The position numbers and the translations under genes were made by a program. Below are positions 11,794 through 21,844 of a stretch of DNA of 64,000 nt, piece by piece; position 1 is the first letter of the stretch, and every line of letters starts with the position of its first letter. The stretch is taken from assembly GCA_914767885.1 (NCBI GenBank), contig CAJZBQ010000023.1, forward strand, positions 623,501 to 687,500, in the 5' to 3' direction. This stretch comes from Blepharisma stoltei (taxonomy: Eukaryota; Ciliophora; Heterotrichea; Heterotrichida; Blepharismidae). The notes under the pieces are model-generated. The model was not told where the DNA came from. It made no database searches and saw nothing but the letters and a program-made list of their open reading frames with translations.

Positions 11794-12744
11794 TTAAAAC
11801 AAGTTTATTAATAATCCAATCACTACTAAATAGCTTGCCGAGCATTTATTAGCCCACTTTTTGAGCTGTTTAAATTTGATTAACTCTTCAGCATCTTTAA
11901 AATAGCACGATTCAGCTTTTTCTATCACCGGAAAATTCAATTCATAATACAACAAATATCTACTTCTCTCAATTCTCCCATCGTTAACAGCAGCAAGATA
12001 GTCTTTCACTGGTTCATCAGAATCATGCAATTTGCAATATCTGTCTCCACGACTATTAGGCACACAAACACACTCTCCAGATGTCTCATCAGTTGCTTTA
12101 CAATCATCATCACTATGACACTTCTTTGGTAATTCATCACTAATAGTGGCTGAAGGGACACTACAAACTCCATCCGAAACAATAGCAGAAGAGCACGCCA
12201 GTTTAGAGTCTGCAGGCTTTCCAGCATCTACTGAGAAGTACTCAATACAAATTCCTTTATTGCAGACATTTCCAATTTCGCATTCATCTAGATAAGTACA
12301 AGTATCACCATTTGAAACCCTTTCAACACAAATCAAGCCTTCTTTACAATAAAAATCAGGGTGGCAAGGGTTAGTTTGGTTGCAGACCTCATTTTTGTGG
12401 GAGTATGCTACACAAGTCATTGTGGGAGGTTCATAGTCAGGATCTTCTTTGACACATTCGACGGACTCAGGAGGGGAAGATAGGCTGAAGCTGGGACAAT
12501 AGAAGTCATCTTTGCAGTCGCCAAGGTTATAGGATGCGGCAGATGATGTTAAGCAAGTGTCTACGTTTTCTTCTAGACATGTGTATTTAGGACATACTGA
12601 AGATTCAGATGGTTGGTCTTGGGGTTCAATTTCGGCAGGCTCGCTAGATGACTCAGTGTCCTCTTGGAGGGTTATAGGAGAAATTTTGTTTGCAGAAATT
12701 TCGATACAAGAGATAATTAAGAAGCTGATAATAAGCTTAGCCAT
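11794..12744 (-). CDS. Secreted or GPI-anchored cysteine-rich protein
   Basis: A 316-aa protein with a hydrophobic signal peptide (MAKLIISFLIISCIEISA). An acidic Ser/Pro-rich stretch follows, then about 24 cysteines in CxxxxxC-type clusters such as CHPDFYCKEGLIC, CEIGNVCNKGIC and CHSDDDCKA. These recall the disulfide-rich repeats common in ciliate surface proteins. The C-terminus ends in a hydrophobic tail (SASYLVVIGLLINLF) with no charged residues after it, which fits a GPI-anchor signal. No family can be named with confidence. Role is probably cell surface or secretory; this is inference from topology. The frame is uninterrupted and needs no intron. Confidence 0.8.
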   Translation of the reverse strand: MAKLIISFLIISCIEISANKISPITLQEDTESSSEPAEIEPQDQPSESSVCPKYTCLEENVDTCLTSSAASYNLGDCKDDFYCPSFSLSSPPESVECVKEDPDYEPPTMTCVAYSHKNEVCNQTNPCHPDFYCKEGLICVERVSNGDTCTYLDECEIGNVCNKGICIEYFSVDAGKPADSKLACSSAIVSDGVCSVPSATISDELPKKCHSDDDCKATDETSGECVCVPNSRGDRYCKLHDSDEPVKDYLAAVNDGRIERSRYLLYYELNFPVIEKAESCYFKDAEELIKFKQLKKWANKCSASYLVVIGLLINLF

Positions 12745-13245
12745 TTTAATTCTAAATAGCGTCGGATGAAGATAATTTGATGGATGGCATTAATAACGTG
12801 AGCTGAAATGGTGGATTCTTTGGTAAATTAATGTGAAATAGATGATTAAGGATTCAAATTTTAATGATATATAAATAGATGGGAATCTAGCGTTTAAGCT
12901 AAGAATGAGCATTCTATATAAAATGTATTTCTCAAATTAAATAATTTTTAAGGTATCTCTTAATTTAAGAATGAGCATTCTACATAAAACTTGTTCCTCA
13001 AATTAAATAATTTTATAGATATTTTATTTGTAAATTAGCATTATTATCATAAGTTTTGATATAAATTCATTATTTATGTATCATTTTGCATGCAAATTTA
13101 ATTATGAAGGTTATTAATATACTGTAAAGAGTTAGCGTGGCATTTTATGCTTTTGTGGCTGTAAGCATAATATCTATTTCAACATGAATTAGAGAATTCA
13201 CATCTAATAGCTAGTTATAATTTCTTATATTTTATTCATTTAAGT
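12745..13245. other. Intergenic region with a short tandem duplication
   Basis: About 500 bp between two minus-strand genes. A block starting AAGAATGAGCATTCTA occurs at 12901 and again at 12968, followed each time by a similar TTCCTCAAATTAAATAATTTT-like stretch, giving a two-copy tandem with a 67-bp period. No gene is visible. Confidence 0.6.
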
Positions 13246-14561
13246 TTAATTATAAGATCCTTGGTCTTGACTAGGCTCCAACTCCTCTTTGGATAGCGAG
13301 CAAAATAATCTTGCTTGCTAAAAAAAGGTTAATTTTTCATTAATTTTATATTAAGTTGCATTTTAAAAAAACCAAATTCAGTATTATTTGTAATAAAAAT
13401 CTAATTTAAATGCAAATTTTAAGTTTTAAGATCAACCGTTGAAAATTTTATATATAATTTATTATTTTATTATTAATATATATTTAAATATAGCCAATGC
13501 CAAAAAATTATATTAAAACAACTATTTGCTTGGTAATGATGGGAGCTTAATTTCGCCGAAAATAGGGAACTTTCTAATGGTCTTGCTCACTGACTAAAGA
13601 GGAGTAAAGGATTTCGCTGATTATAGTCACCGTATCTTTGCTGAGGAGGTGTTTGATATCCCCTCATTTCATTTTCTTGAGGAAATTGATTAGGAGATCT
13701 CTCCAAAGGACTTTGGTATCTTTGCATTTCTATTTCCTGATTAAATTGGTTCGGAGACCGCTCTAAAGGACTTTGATATCTTTGCTGATCGTATTCTTGA
13801 GGACTTTGTGGTCTGAAATCTTGAGAAGGATTTTGATATCTTTGCTGATTAAATTCTGGATTATTTGCATCTGAAGCGCGCAATAGTGGATTTTCTTGCT
13901 GAGGCGCAAATTCTGGAGGCTGAATTAAAGGATTTCCCATTTGATTCACAGGCTGAGCCAAATTATCTTTTAATTTCTCATATATCGGCCTCGGCAAGTA
14001 TCCACTTGGCGCTTTGCTATACAAAATCCATATTGAGATCCCAATCGCCAATAAAATAACTGCAGCAACAATCTGAAAAATGCACACAATTGACATGTTG
14101 ATCCTATAATCTTCATTTAAATTATCTACATCATTATCATAATACTTCTGTGATAAAGGCGTCAATTCATTCCATTTGTCTGTCCTATCACTTGACCCCG
14201 AAATTACCATTCCGGCAATCCATTCAGCAACAGACAGCACAATTACTAAAATTGCCCAAATAATCATAACAAATCTAAGAGGCTTTAAGCAGTCATGGTA
14301 TATAACTTCTGCACTTTCATAGCCTAATACTGTCATTGCCAAAGTTATTACAAGAACTGGGAAAAATATATGTGACACATAGGCTGGAATGTCAATGTCT
14401 TCAGATGTGTGACAAATTGTTCTGTATATACAGCCTATCTCTGCGAATATTATGAGTAGTATCACTAAGATTGCCGACATTCAGTATATAGCTTTTTGGG
14501 TTCTTTCGATTTCTGCGTGAAATAGGCCGGGGTTTTGGTTATTTTGAGCTTCAGGCAGCAT
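13246..14561 (-). CDS. Four-TM membrane protein with Gln/Pro-rich repeat tail
   Basis: Reading TGA as Trp extends the start to MLPEAQNNQNPGLFHAEI at 14561. Four hydrophobic segments follow (ILVILLIIFAEIGCIYRTI, FFPVLVITLAMTVLGY, FVMIIWAILVIVLSVAEWIA, SIVCIFQIVAAVILLAIGIS). The cytosolic tail has about five imperfect repeats built on QQRYQSPLERSPNQF. A family 1 insert (13282-13607) sits near the 3' end. Removing it gives NQRNPLEPSQDQGSYN and a TAA stop at 13246, total 329 aa. Without removal, translation ends inside the insert. The stop lies far from the next gene, but the start is only 7 bp from the stop of the MORN gene upstream. Function unknown. Confidence 0.72.
13282..13607. mobile_element. 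Family 1 MITE-type IES, diverged copy
   Basis: Reverse-oriented copy. The left end, CTCCTCTTTGGATAGCGAGC, forms the family hairpin with CTTGCTTGCTA; the right end carries AAAATAGGGAACTTTCTAAT and closes on GAGGAG. Flanking triplets are CAA (13279-13281) and TAA (13605-13607), one mismatch. It interrupts the tail of the four-TM protein gene; removal restores an open frame to a natural stop. Confidence 0.7.
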
Positions 14562-14568
14562 AATATAT

Positions 14569-16158
14569 TTAAATTAAATTTGAAATTTCTATTAATTCAT
14601 TGTTATCAAACTCGCCAATTATTTCTTGGTCTTGTGACTCAGAGTAGAATTTGCCATGCCCATGCATCGCTCCATTTAAAAAGCTTCCAATGTAGATGTC
14701 TCCATTTGCAAAATTGGCTTTTCCGAACCCATTTAATAGTCCATTGACATAGTTTCCAATGTCATACTTACCATCTACATGATAAAAGATTCCAATGCCA
14801 TTTGGCAAGTTATTTTCTCATTTTCCTTCGAACCGACTTCCATCATCAATATATAAAACACCATCCCCATGCCTCATTCCGTTTAAAATCCCGCCAATAT
14901 ACTTGTTTCCTTCTTTCATTTCTATACAAACCCCAGCAGTTTCTTTAGACTCTAAACTCAGCTCTAGCTGATATGGCTTCCCATTGCCTTTTCTAATTGT
15001 TTTTATCAATTTCCCTTGTCTTCAGTAGCCTAATTCTCAGTTTTTAGTCTCTTGAATATAATTTACTCCATAGCCAAAAGTATGACCTTCTTTTCACTGG
15101 CCTATAAATCTGTCTCCATTTGGAAAATCGCATTTGCCAAAGCCATGCAATTTATTTTCTTTGAAACATCCTGCAAATTCACCTCCTTGGTGCAATTTAA
15201 GAATTCCTCATCTGTTCATAGAAATAAAATGGTGACGTTGATGAAAATTGGTTTCCAAGGCTCGCTCCCTATGGAACAGCTCGGACTCATCCTGATGAAA
15301 ATGAAAACAGGTTATCTGTCCCCTTTTGAAGTAGGACTTCAGCTTAGAGAAGTCTTGCCAAAGAGGGAAGTTTTGTTTCTCTCCTGAAGATTTTCCTATC
15401 CCTGCCAGGTAGGTGAGACAGGTTTGTCTCTCAATAGTTTTCGTCTATTGGGACTATCTCAGCCCCTACAGAGGATGGCTTTAACCTAGGGGAGTTGATC
15501 CTTAGGCTATGTGGGTTTCGCCAGAAAATTCAAGAGGGTGGAAATTTCATTTGGGCCTTACACGCACCCACCGTAGGCCACTTTTCCTGGAGGCAAGGTA
15601 CCGGCTAGTGAGGATCCCGCTTATGGCTCTCTAAAATCTTGATCTTAATCTCATCAGTCCATAGAACTAAAATGGTGATATTGAAGGAAATAGGGCTACA
15701 AGGCGAACTCCTATGGAGCATGAAGGAACCATTCTGATGAAGCTGAAAGCAGGACCTCTATCCTTTTTGAAATAGACCTTTGGGTCCGGAGATGCCTACC
15801 GAAGAGGGAAGTTTTATTTCTCTCCCGAAGGCTTTCATGTCCCTGCCAAATGGGCTAGATAGGTTTTGCCTCCCAATTTGGTCATTGCTTATCGGGACTA
15901 ACGGCGCATCCCCAAGAGGTGGCTCTAGCCTAGGGAGCTAATAATTAGGCTAGGTGGGTTTACACCAGATATGCAAGCTCACTGTCTATCTGTTTATGGC
16001 CTTATAAAACTTAACTAACCTCATCCATCCATATTACCTGACCTTCATTCACCTTCATAAGAGCTTCCATTATGTCATTTCATGATTCCGAACCCGTTCT
16101 TTAAGTTATACCAAGTTTGTCCATGATAAGAGCCATCATATTCATGTAAAATTTGCAT
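14569..16158 (-). CDS. MORN-repeat protein, split by an 806-bp retroposon-like insert
   Basis: About 258 aa after removal of the insert at 15213-16018. MORN repeats of the pattern YxGxxxxGxxHGxG run through the whole protein: YEYDGSYHGQTW, NGSSYEGEWRSGNMDGWG, GGEFAGCFKENKLHGFG, NGDRFIGQWKEG, KYIGGILNGMRHGDG, SRFEGKWENNLPNGIG, DIGNYVNGLLNGFG, IYIGSFLNGAMHGHG. Several Trp are encoded by TGA. MORN proteins usually bind phospholipid or scaffold cortical and ciliary structures. Start ATG at 16158 is the first in frame. The frame joins as MDGWG to ILKLHQGG across the 7-bp repeat CCTCATC (plus strand). Confidence 0.85.
15213..16018. mobile_element. Retroposon-like insert made of two tandem copies, in the MORN gene
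   Basis: The insert lies between CCTCATC at 15206-15212 and 16019-16025. It holds two related copies head to tail, each beginning CATAGAAMTAAAATGGTGA (15217 and about 15659) and sharing landmarks such as GAAGTTTTRTTTCTC, CCCTGCCA and GGTGGGTTT-like blocks. A third copy lies at about 62907-63340. It is more GC-rich than its surroundings. Reading frames in the copies are not conserved, so it behaves like a short non-coding repeat, though a decayed longer element cannot be excluded. Confidence 0.7.
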
Positions 16159-16414
16159 TTACTTAATTAAGTATTATTGAAATATAGAGTTGGCGGTGTT
16201 TATTGCAAACTTTAAAAGAGATTATCTCATTTGTAAATATTCATCTGTGCAAAATACTTATGTTTTAAATTCAATTGGATTATCGTATTTGTATCAGAAA
16301 ATTTTCGATAATATAGTTACCTTATCGCAACCATCATATAAAATATTTTTACATGACTTCAAGCTTTATTAAATTCAACCTAACTAAATTTCACATATTG
16401 ACTAGCTATAAAAG

Positions 16415-17345
16415 ATGGATAGTGATACCTTCTCTAACCAAAAAGGCTGGACAAATAAGTTGAACGCTCTTAACGAAATCAGAAACCTAAAACTGCACAA
16501 ACCAGAGCTCGTTCTGAAATATGGAGCAACTCTTCTTACCAAACACAAATGGAGGCTCGGAACTGACTATTGGAATGTATGTGAAGATGTATTTTACGCT
16601 TCTTTAGATACTTTATCTCCAGAATGAACTGATTTTACCATCAAAGCTCTGAGAAGACAATTTGGCCAGACTGTAAGAGTTATGAGAATGGAAGGAATTT
16701 TATTTGAGCATTCAGGACGATTTAATGAGGCAATGAAAATTTATGAGGAAATGCTTACCACTAATCCATTGGATGCTGCAACTTGGAAGAGAAAAATTGC
16801 ACTCTTTAGAACTACTGGGAAAATAGATGAGGCAATTAATACTTTGAATACTTATCTTGAAACATTTCAAGCAGATATAGAAGCTTGGGAAGAATTAGCT
16901 GATATAGATATTTATAGTGATTAGAAGCTAATTAGTAGAAAAGAATTTTATTGGTGTAGGATTATAAATAAATATAGCAGAGAACTAGAGTAGAGTGACT
17001 ATGTATATTTATTTAGCTAATCAGCATTTTTCACAAGCTGCATATTGCTATGAAGAAATTGTGCTGAGCTCTCCTGAAAACTGCTGGGTGATATTAAAGT
17101 ATGCCGAAATGTTATATTCCATAGGAACATTAGAGAAAGTTAATTTGGCAAGGAAATATTTTATGCAAGCGATTATACTCAATAATCAGTGCACCAGAGC
17201 AATGTGGGGATTGTATCAGTGCTGCAATTTTATTAAATCAGGAAAGCCAGATGATGTTAATACTAAACTCTTAGATAAAGCCAAAGCATTACTACAAAAA
17301 GCATATCAAGGAAGCCCAATTCAAATCAGTAATTTGCTTAGCTAA
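16415..17345 (+). CDS. EMC2: ER membrane protein complex subunit 2 (TPR protein)
   Basis: A 275-aa TPR protein, the cytosolic scaffold subunit of the EMC insertase that places tail-anchored and multipass proteins in the ER membrane. The family block EAWEELADIYLANQHFSQAA aligns with the EMC2 consensus, as do AEMLYSIGTLEKVNLARKYF and NNQCTRAMWGLYQCC. TPR helices cover residues 85-240. An in-frame TGA encodes Trp (LSPEWTDFTIKAL). A 103-bp insert at 16905-17007 breaks the gene in the middle; excision at TA gives ELADIYLAN with exactly the family spacing. The start is the first ATG of the open frame. Confidence 0.92.
16905..17007. mobile_element. 103-bp short IES in EMC2
   Basis: TA at 16903-16904 and 17006-17007. 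It carries in-frame stops and no clear inverted termini. The flanks share ATATTTAT, but only the TA junction gives the EMC2 family spacing (ADIYLAN). Confidence 0.85.
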
Positions 17346-17649
17346 TTATTTTTAATCCTTTATCGAAATAATTACAAATAAAAGCTATGAAAGCTCTCCA
17401 TATCAAGAATCTTCTAATATAAAAATATTATTTTAAAATATAGGCATCCTAACCATTAAAGTCATGCAAAAAGCTAATTGCTAAATTATCGATATAAATC
17501 ATTATTTATATTCATATACGTGATTTTTAGAAATTAAGATAAACGAAAAATATTTATTAGTAATCAATTTTAACCAAATAAAATGGCGGCTTTTTTGATT
17601 ATTTAATATATATTTGCATAAGGGTTAAATTTAAGAATGGCAAATTAGT
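17346..17649. other. Intergenic region between two convergent genes
   Basis: About 300 bp of AT-rich DNA between the stop of EMC2 and the stop of a small minus-strand gene. Nothing recognisable. Confidence 0.5.
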
Positions 17650-17913
17650 TTAAGAAATTAAGGGAGCATTGTCTTGCTTCTTAAGCTTGGAATTTTTATT
17701 GTCAAGATTCAAATTTTTGTTTTCTCTCGTTTCTACTTGATTGGACGAGTTTCAATGATATCGTTGATATTGCTTGCTTGCCTCTTCTTTGGTAAAATTA
17801 TAATCATACTTTAAAGATTTTTCATTGGTTTGTTCTAAAATTTCTTCATTGATATGGCTGATGAACTGATAATATTCTTTCAAATCGTCTTGCGATAAGT
17901 TAAAAAGTTCCAT
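17650..17913 (-). CDS. Small hypothetical protein (87 aa)
   Basis: The open frame appears only when one TGA is read as Trp (RYHWNSSNQ). It starts MELFNLSQDDLKEYYQFISH and ends DNAPLIS before TAA. The protein is charged, Asn/Lys-rich and probably helical in its first 45 residues. Codon use and the internal TGA match neighbouring genes. No family recognised. A similar-looking short frame could arise by chance, so confidence is moderate. Confidence 0.55.
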
Positions 17914-19062
17914 TTAATTATTATTAGCATTATTCTGAGCAGAAATACTTTAGTCAAGCACTCCAAATTCGTATTATTTTTAATAAAAAATGAATTCAAA
18001 TTTTAATTTAGGCGGCATTTTTAATATATGATAAAATTAAATTCATTACTTAGACATTTTATATTTATTTATGCTGATTAATTTATTATCATTGTTGATA
18101 ATCATAGGTATCATATAATCAAAATCTGCATATGATTGAGCCTCAATAATCAAATGCGAATTGATAAATTTAATGAAGTCATCTATTTAAAATAGAAAAA
18201 TAACTTTAATTTTTAGATTAATTCTGAAGATAAATATGCTATTGATAGAAAATATTTTGGCAATTTTTGATTAAGCATAAACAATTAAATTAAAACAAAA
18301 ATGAAATAAAAATCATGATATGAAGTTTTTTTAACCTCTTTCTTGCTTACTATAAAAAATTGAATTACTACTAATGCATGCCCAAGCTTCTTTTTAGTTC
18401 GGACTGTGTCGGTATCTTGCGACATCACCCAGGGATTTGATAAACTAACATTGGCCAGTAAAACCTACTCCTGAGAGACAAATCTCAAGTAAAAAGCGGA
18501 TTTTTAACCAGAGAGCTGGTCTTACCAACAAATGCTAGTATGCCAAGTCTCTGGATGATGCCGGGAGACTCCAACACAGCCAGAGCCAAAACGAAGCTAG
18601 AGCTATATTTAGAAGTGTAATTAAAAATGAAAAATGATGATAATATATAAATTTGCTACTACCCTCTTCATCACATTAATAGTAATTAAAAATGCCAAAA
18701 CTTTTAACTTTTAATATAAAATTTCCATATTTATATGATTAGATCACCTCAAGATATATCAAATTGCTCAGAAAATGAAGAGCGTTTCAAAATACAGCTG
18801 CATTAATTTTATTTGTTCGATTTTCAATGCTTACCATCTTTAAAAAAGGGGTTACAAAATATAGACCGATAGATGACTTAATACTTAATCTAATTAGCTA
18901 TACTTCCTTACGAAGAATAACCCACTAATGAGTAATTTTTAGTCATTTTTAAATTTGATAAATTAAAATATATTATAGCTTTTCAACTAATTTGGCAAGC
19001 CAAATAATTTCTGGCTAAATAAAAAAAATCCTAATTAGGCTATTTATTTCTAACTAGCATAG
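17914..19062. other. Long intergenic region containing one MITE
   Basis: About 1.15 kb between divergent genes (small gene on minus, large gene on plus). Apart from the insert at 18374-18605, the DNA is very AT-rich with no convincing open frame. It should hold two promoters. Confidence 0.6.
18374..18605. mobile_element. About 232-bp MITE, GC-richer than surroundings
   Basis: It has imperfect inverted termini of about 55 bp: AAGCTTCTTTTTAGTTCGGA at the left is mirrored by CCAGAGCCAAAACGAAGCTA at the right, and the pairing continues through CTGTGTCGG and CCAACACAG. TA lies near both ends (18372-18373, 18604-18605). It is intergenic, so no frame test is available. Confidence 0.65.
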
Positions 19063-21795
19063 ATGGAAGAAGCATATTTTTTCGAAACTCGGTCCTATTC
19101 GCTAGAGCCGAATTTATTACATGATGAGAAATTCCCGTTCGATGATATAAAGGAGCGCTCAGCAAGGAAAAATAAAACGCAAACTGATAAGATCAACGCT
19201 CTTCGTGAGATTTTGGAGCAACAATGCATAGATAAATTTCAAGACCAGGAGGAATCTTTGCTATATATGAGGTCCTTTGATACTATTTATGAAAATAGCG
19301 GCGACGACTCAACTTCAGAAAGTGGAAAAACTTCTCCTTCAACGTGTTTTGAAATTCCATATACGTATAATACAATTATTTGGGTAAAGAACAAAAGCAG
19401 TTTAAAAAAGACAAACATTAAGCCATTGGAGACACACCAAATTGTGACTGATGATGGACCAGTTGAGCTGAGGTTTAACATTTTTCCAGTTTCTTCAGAA
19501 AAGCAAAGGAGTAAGCCTTGAGTTGTAGATTCCATGATATGCATTATCGAAGATTTAAATGATGTGCAAGAAATTAACCGACTCAAATCTGAGTGCAATT
19601 ATGCATGGAGTAAGATTGCTCTTATTCCTAATCCTGAATTATATTCTATAATTCAATCAGGAGCGTATATCATCGAGATACCAATTTTTAAATCTTTAGG
19701 AGAATGCTTAGAGCAGGTGCATAAAGATGATATAGCGTTACAAGAGGATCTTCAAAATTGGTTTTATCATTCAGACCAAGAGAAAATACTATAGAAATTT
19801 CCCATAGATGGCGCTGTTTGCCCTTGATTTGCCCACTGGGGAAATTTTTTGGTTCGACCAGTCCCATATGGTTTGGTCAAACCAAAAAATTTTTCTCATG
19901 GGCAAATCAAGGGCAAACAGCGCCATCTATGGGAAATTTCTATATCATTATTTCAAGAAAATTTAAAATCAGGATCAGATGGGCTCAATAATTTTTTAAA
20001 AAGAATTAAAGAAGGAAACGCTAGTCTAAGAGAGTTCAATTATTGATGAAAGAAAGGCAAGCAGGGCGGCTTATCAATTCAAAAGTCATTGCTGTCATTT
20101 CTTGCTAAAATTGCAGTTAATTTCTCGAATTCTCTTGATTCACTAGAATTGCTTGGAAACGGTCTTTTTTCCATCGACAAAACGACGCTGACAAAAGAGC
20201 TTTCTATAAAAATTGGTCCTGAATTTCAAAATCCTAAATCCAAACTTTCATTGGTTTTAGGCAAAAGTGCTAAAAGAGAGCAAATTTTAAATGAAGTCAA
20301 TAAAGCTCTTTCATTTAATATGAGGGAAACTTGATTTTCTATCACTTTATCAGCAAAAAATGGGACGAGATTTATAAATTTGATATCAGATACATTTAAA
20401 GCCATTTTAAATTCCTGATTAGCTTCTTCTTATGATGGCGGCTTTATAAAGGACTGTATAGGAATTGAAGTTAAGAAAATTGCGGATAAAATTTTTATTG
20501 GACTTTGGGCTGACTTCACTCATTATCAGCTTGAAAAAGTAATGAAAGTCATTGATTTTTTAGAAGATCATTTCAGATCCCCAATTGATGATTTTCTTGA
20601 TCTTTCCTTGACTTTTCGAAATGGAATTAAAGAATTACTAATTCTCCAATGATGAATAAAATTATCAATTTTAAAAAAAAATATTTTTGCATCTAGAAAA
20701 CTAAAAAATATATCAAATATATTATTAAGAAGTACTGAAAATATTTATTGGGTCAGAATAATGTTTTTAAATTTAAGACATTACATTACATTACATTAGA
20801 ATTTATATCGCTTAACGTCCACTACGGGGTTACAACTCCAGGTTTATCACTCGCCTTTCGTCGCATCGGGCCCACCAGTCTGCTGGAGACAAACTCGCTT
20901 CGATCACCAGGGTGCTTCTGGGGCAAATGTCCACGTCTTCGACGGCTCATGGATGAGCTACTTGCTTGTACATGGGTTGCTTTTCCGAAAAACCCAAAAA
21001 ATGGATTTTTCTGGTCGGCTATCGGCAAAAAGGAAAAATGCAAAGCCTGGGACGTAACGCCCAGTTTCACGCTAGGGAGTTGCCCGAATGGTCCAGAGGA
21101 CTTTGCTGGGCTTCCCCTTTCCAACCTTGCACCCTCCTTCCCACGAGGAAAAATCCACCCCTGAGAATAGACTAGGGCTAGGCTCTGAAAGCTACCAGAA
21201 TTGCTTACCTAGCATTGCTGTCCATCTCTGAAATGGTAAAACCTTGCCGGATATAATTAAAATATGAGTCGAGGCTGCATGGCCGGGAGGCCATGCCCAG
21301 ACGAAGACGCCATATTTTAATTATTTTTAAATTTAAGACAGCTTAACAAAATATTGATATTTTTTAGCCGAAGGATTGAGAAATAAAGATACAAGTTCTT
21401 TGTTCGATGCTTTAAATTTAACTTTAACTTTCGTTCATTGAAAGCAATTTGCAGACACAATAGCATCCATAATGGATATGAATTCTTTATATAAGTTTTT
21501 TCCAGTACTCGCATTACTAACATCAGGCAAAATAGACATTCGATTAAAATCCCTTATGCAATTCCGGAATATTTCCCCATTTTCTCTCATTCCAACTAAT
21601 CGCAAAATAATTGATCATCTCAAAGATTTCATCAGCGTTTACATAAATGAAGATCTCCTTCTATCTAATCTCCTTAATAATATAATAGGAGAGCTCAGTA
21701 ATAAGATTGAAATCTTCACACGATTTAACAATTTTGGGGCAAAATTAACAATTGAAGTTGAAGACCTATTTGAATTTTTTCAAGAATGTATTTAG
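19063..21795 (+). CDS. Unknown large protein, split by a palindromic IES and a retroposon-like insert
   Basis: Reading TGA as Trp and removing 19792-19944, the insert with one duplication at 20764-20780, and a 19-nt intron leaves 666 codons. The product begins MEEAYFFETRSYSLEPN and ends DLFEFFQECI. It is soluble, has no TM segment, and its second half is rich in amphipathic helices (SLLSFLAKIAVNFSNSLDSL, LEKVMKVIDFLEDHF). TGA-encoded Trp occur at several places, including tandem pairs (NYWWKKGKQGG, LQWWIKL). I do not recognise the family. The intron call rests only on frame; a base error near the insert is the alternative. Confidence 0.7.
19792..19944. mobile_element. Family 2 palindromic MITE (IES), copy 1
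   Basis: A 153-bp near-perfect palindrome whose arms are TAGAAATTTCCCATAGATGG followed by CGCTGTTTGCCCTTGATTTG, meeting near GGTTCGACCAGTC. It is bounded by TA at 19790-19791 and 19943-19944. Excision restores DQEKILSLFQEN in the host gene. Two further copies lie at 46177-46329 and 63537-63692. It can fold into one long hairpin. Confidence 0.93.
20764..21340 (-). mobile_element. Retroposon-like element R1 with 17-bp target duplication
   Basis: Body 20781-21323 (543 bp) between perfect copies of TTTTTAAATTTAAGACA at 20764-20780 and 21324-21340. A (TTACA)n tract at the low-coordinate end looks like a 3' tail, so the element is probably oriented on the minus strand. It is about 50% GC, unlike the host. 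A close relative, R2, sits at 60337-60820, and a 5'-truncated relative at 56274-58878. Long frames within it are not conserved between R1 and R2, which suggests a SINE-like non-coding element. Confidence 0.85.
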
Positions 21796-21844
21796 TTTAG
21801 TTAAACTATGTTTGTTAAAATGCTATTATCTTTATTTGATACAA

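Noticed and set aside
15052-15387. 111-codon open frame on the plus strand
   Set aside because: It runs across the antisense of the MORN gene into the inserted repeat, and the second and third copies of the repeat do not keep the frame.
18374-18605. Possible structured RNA gene because of high GC
   Set aside because: The GC-rich ends are inverted repeats near TA, better explained as a MITE; no tRNA, SRP or snRNA landmarks were seen.
20748-21175. Overlapping open frames in a GC-rich patch on both strands
   Set aside because: They lie within retroposon-like R1, and the frames are not kept in the related copy R2.
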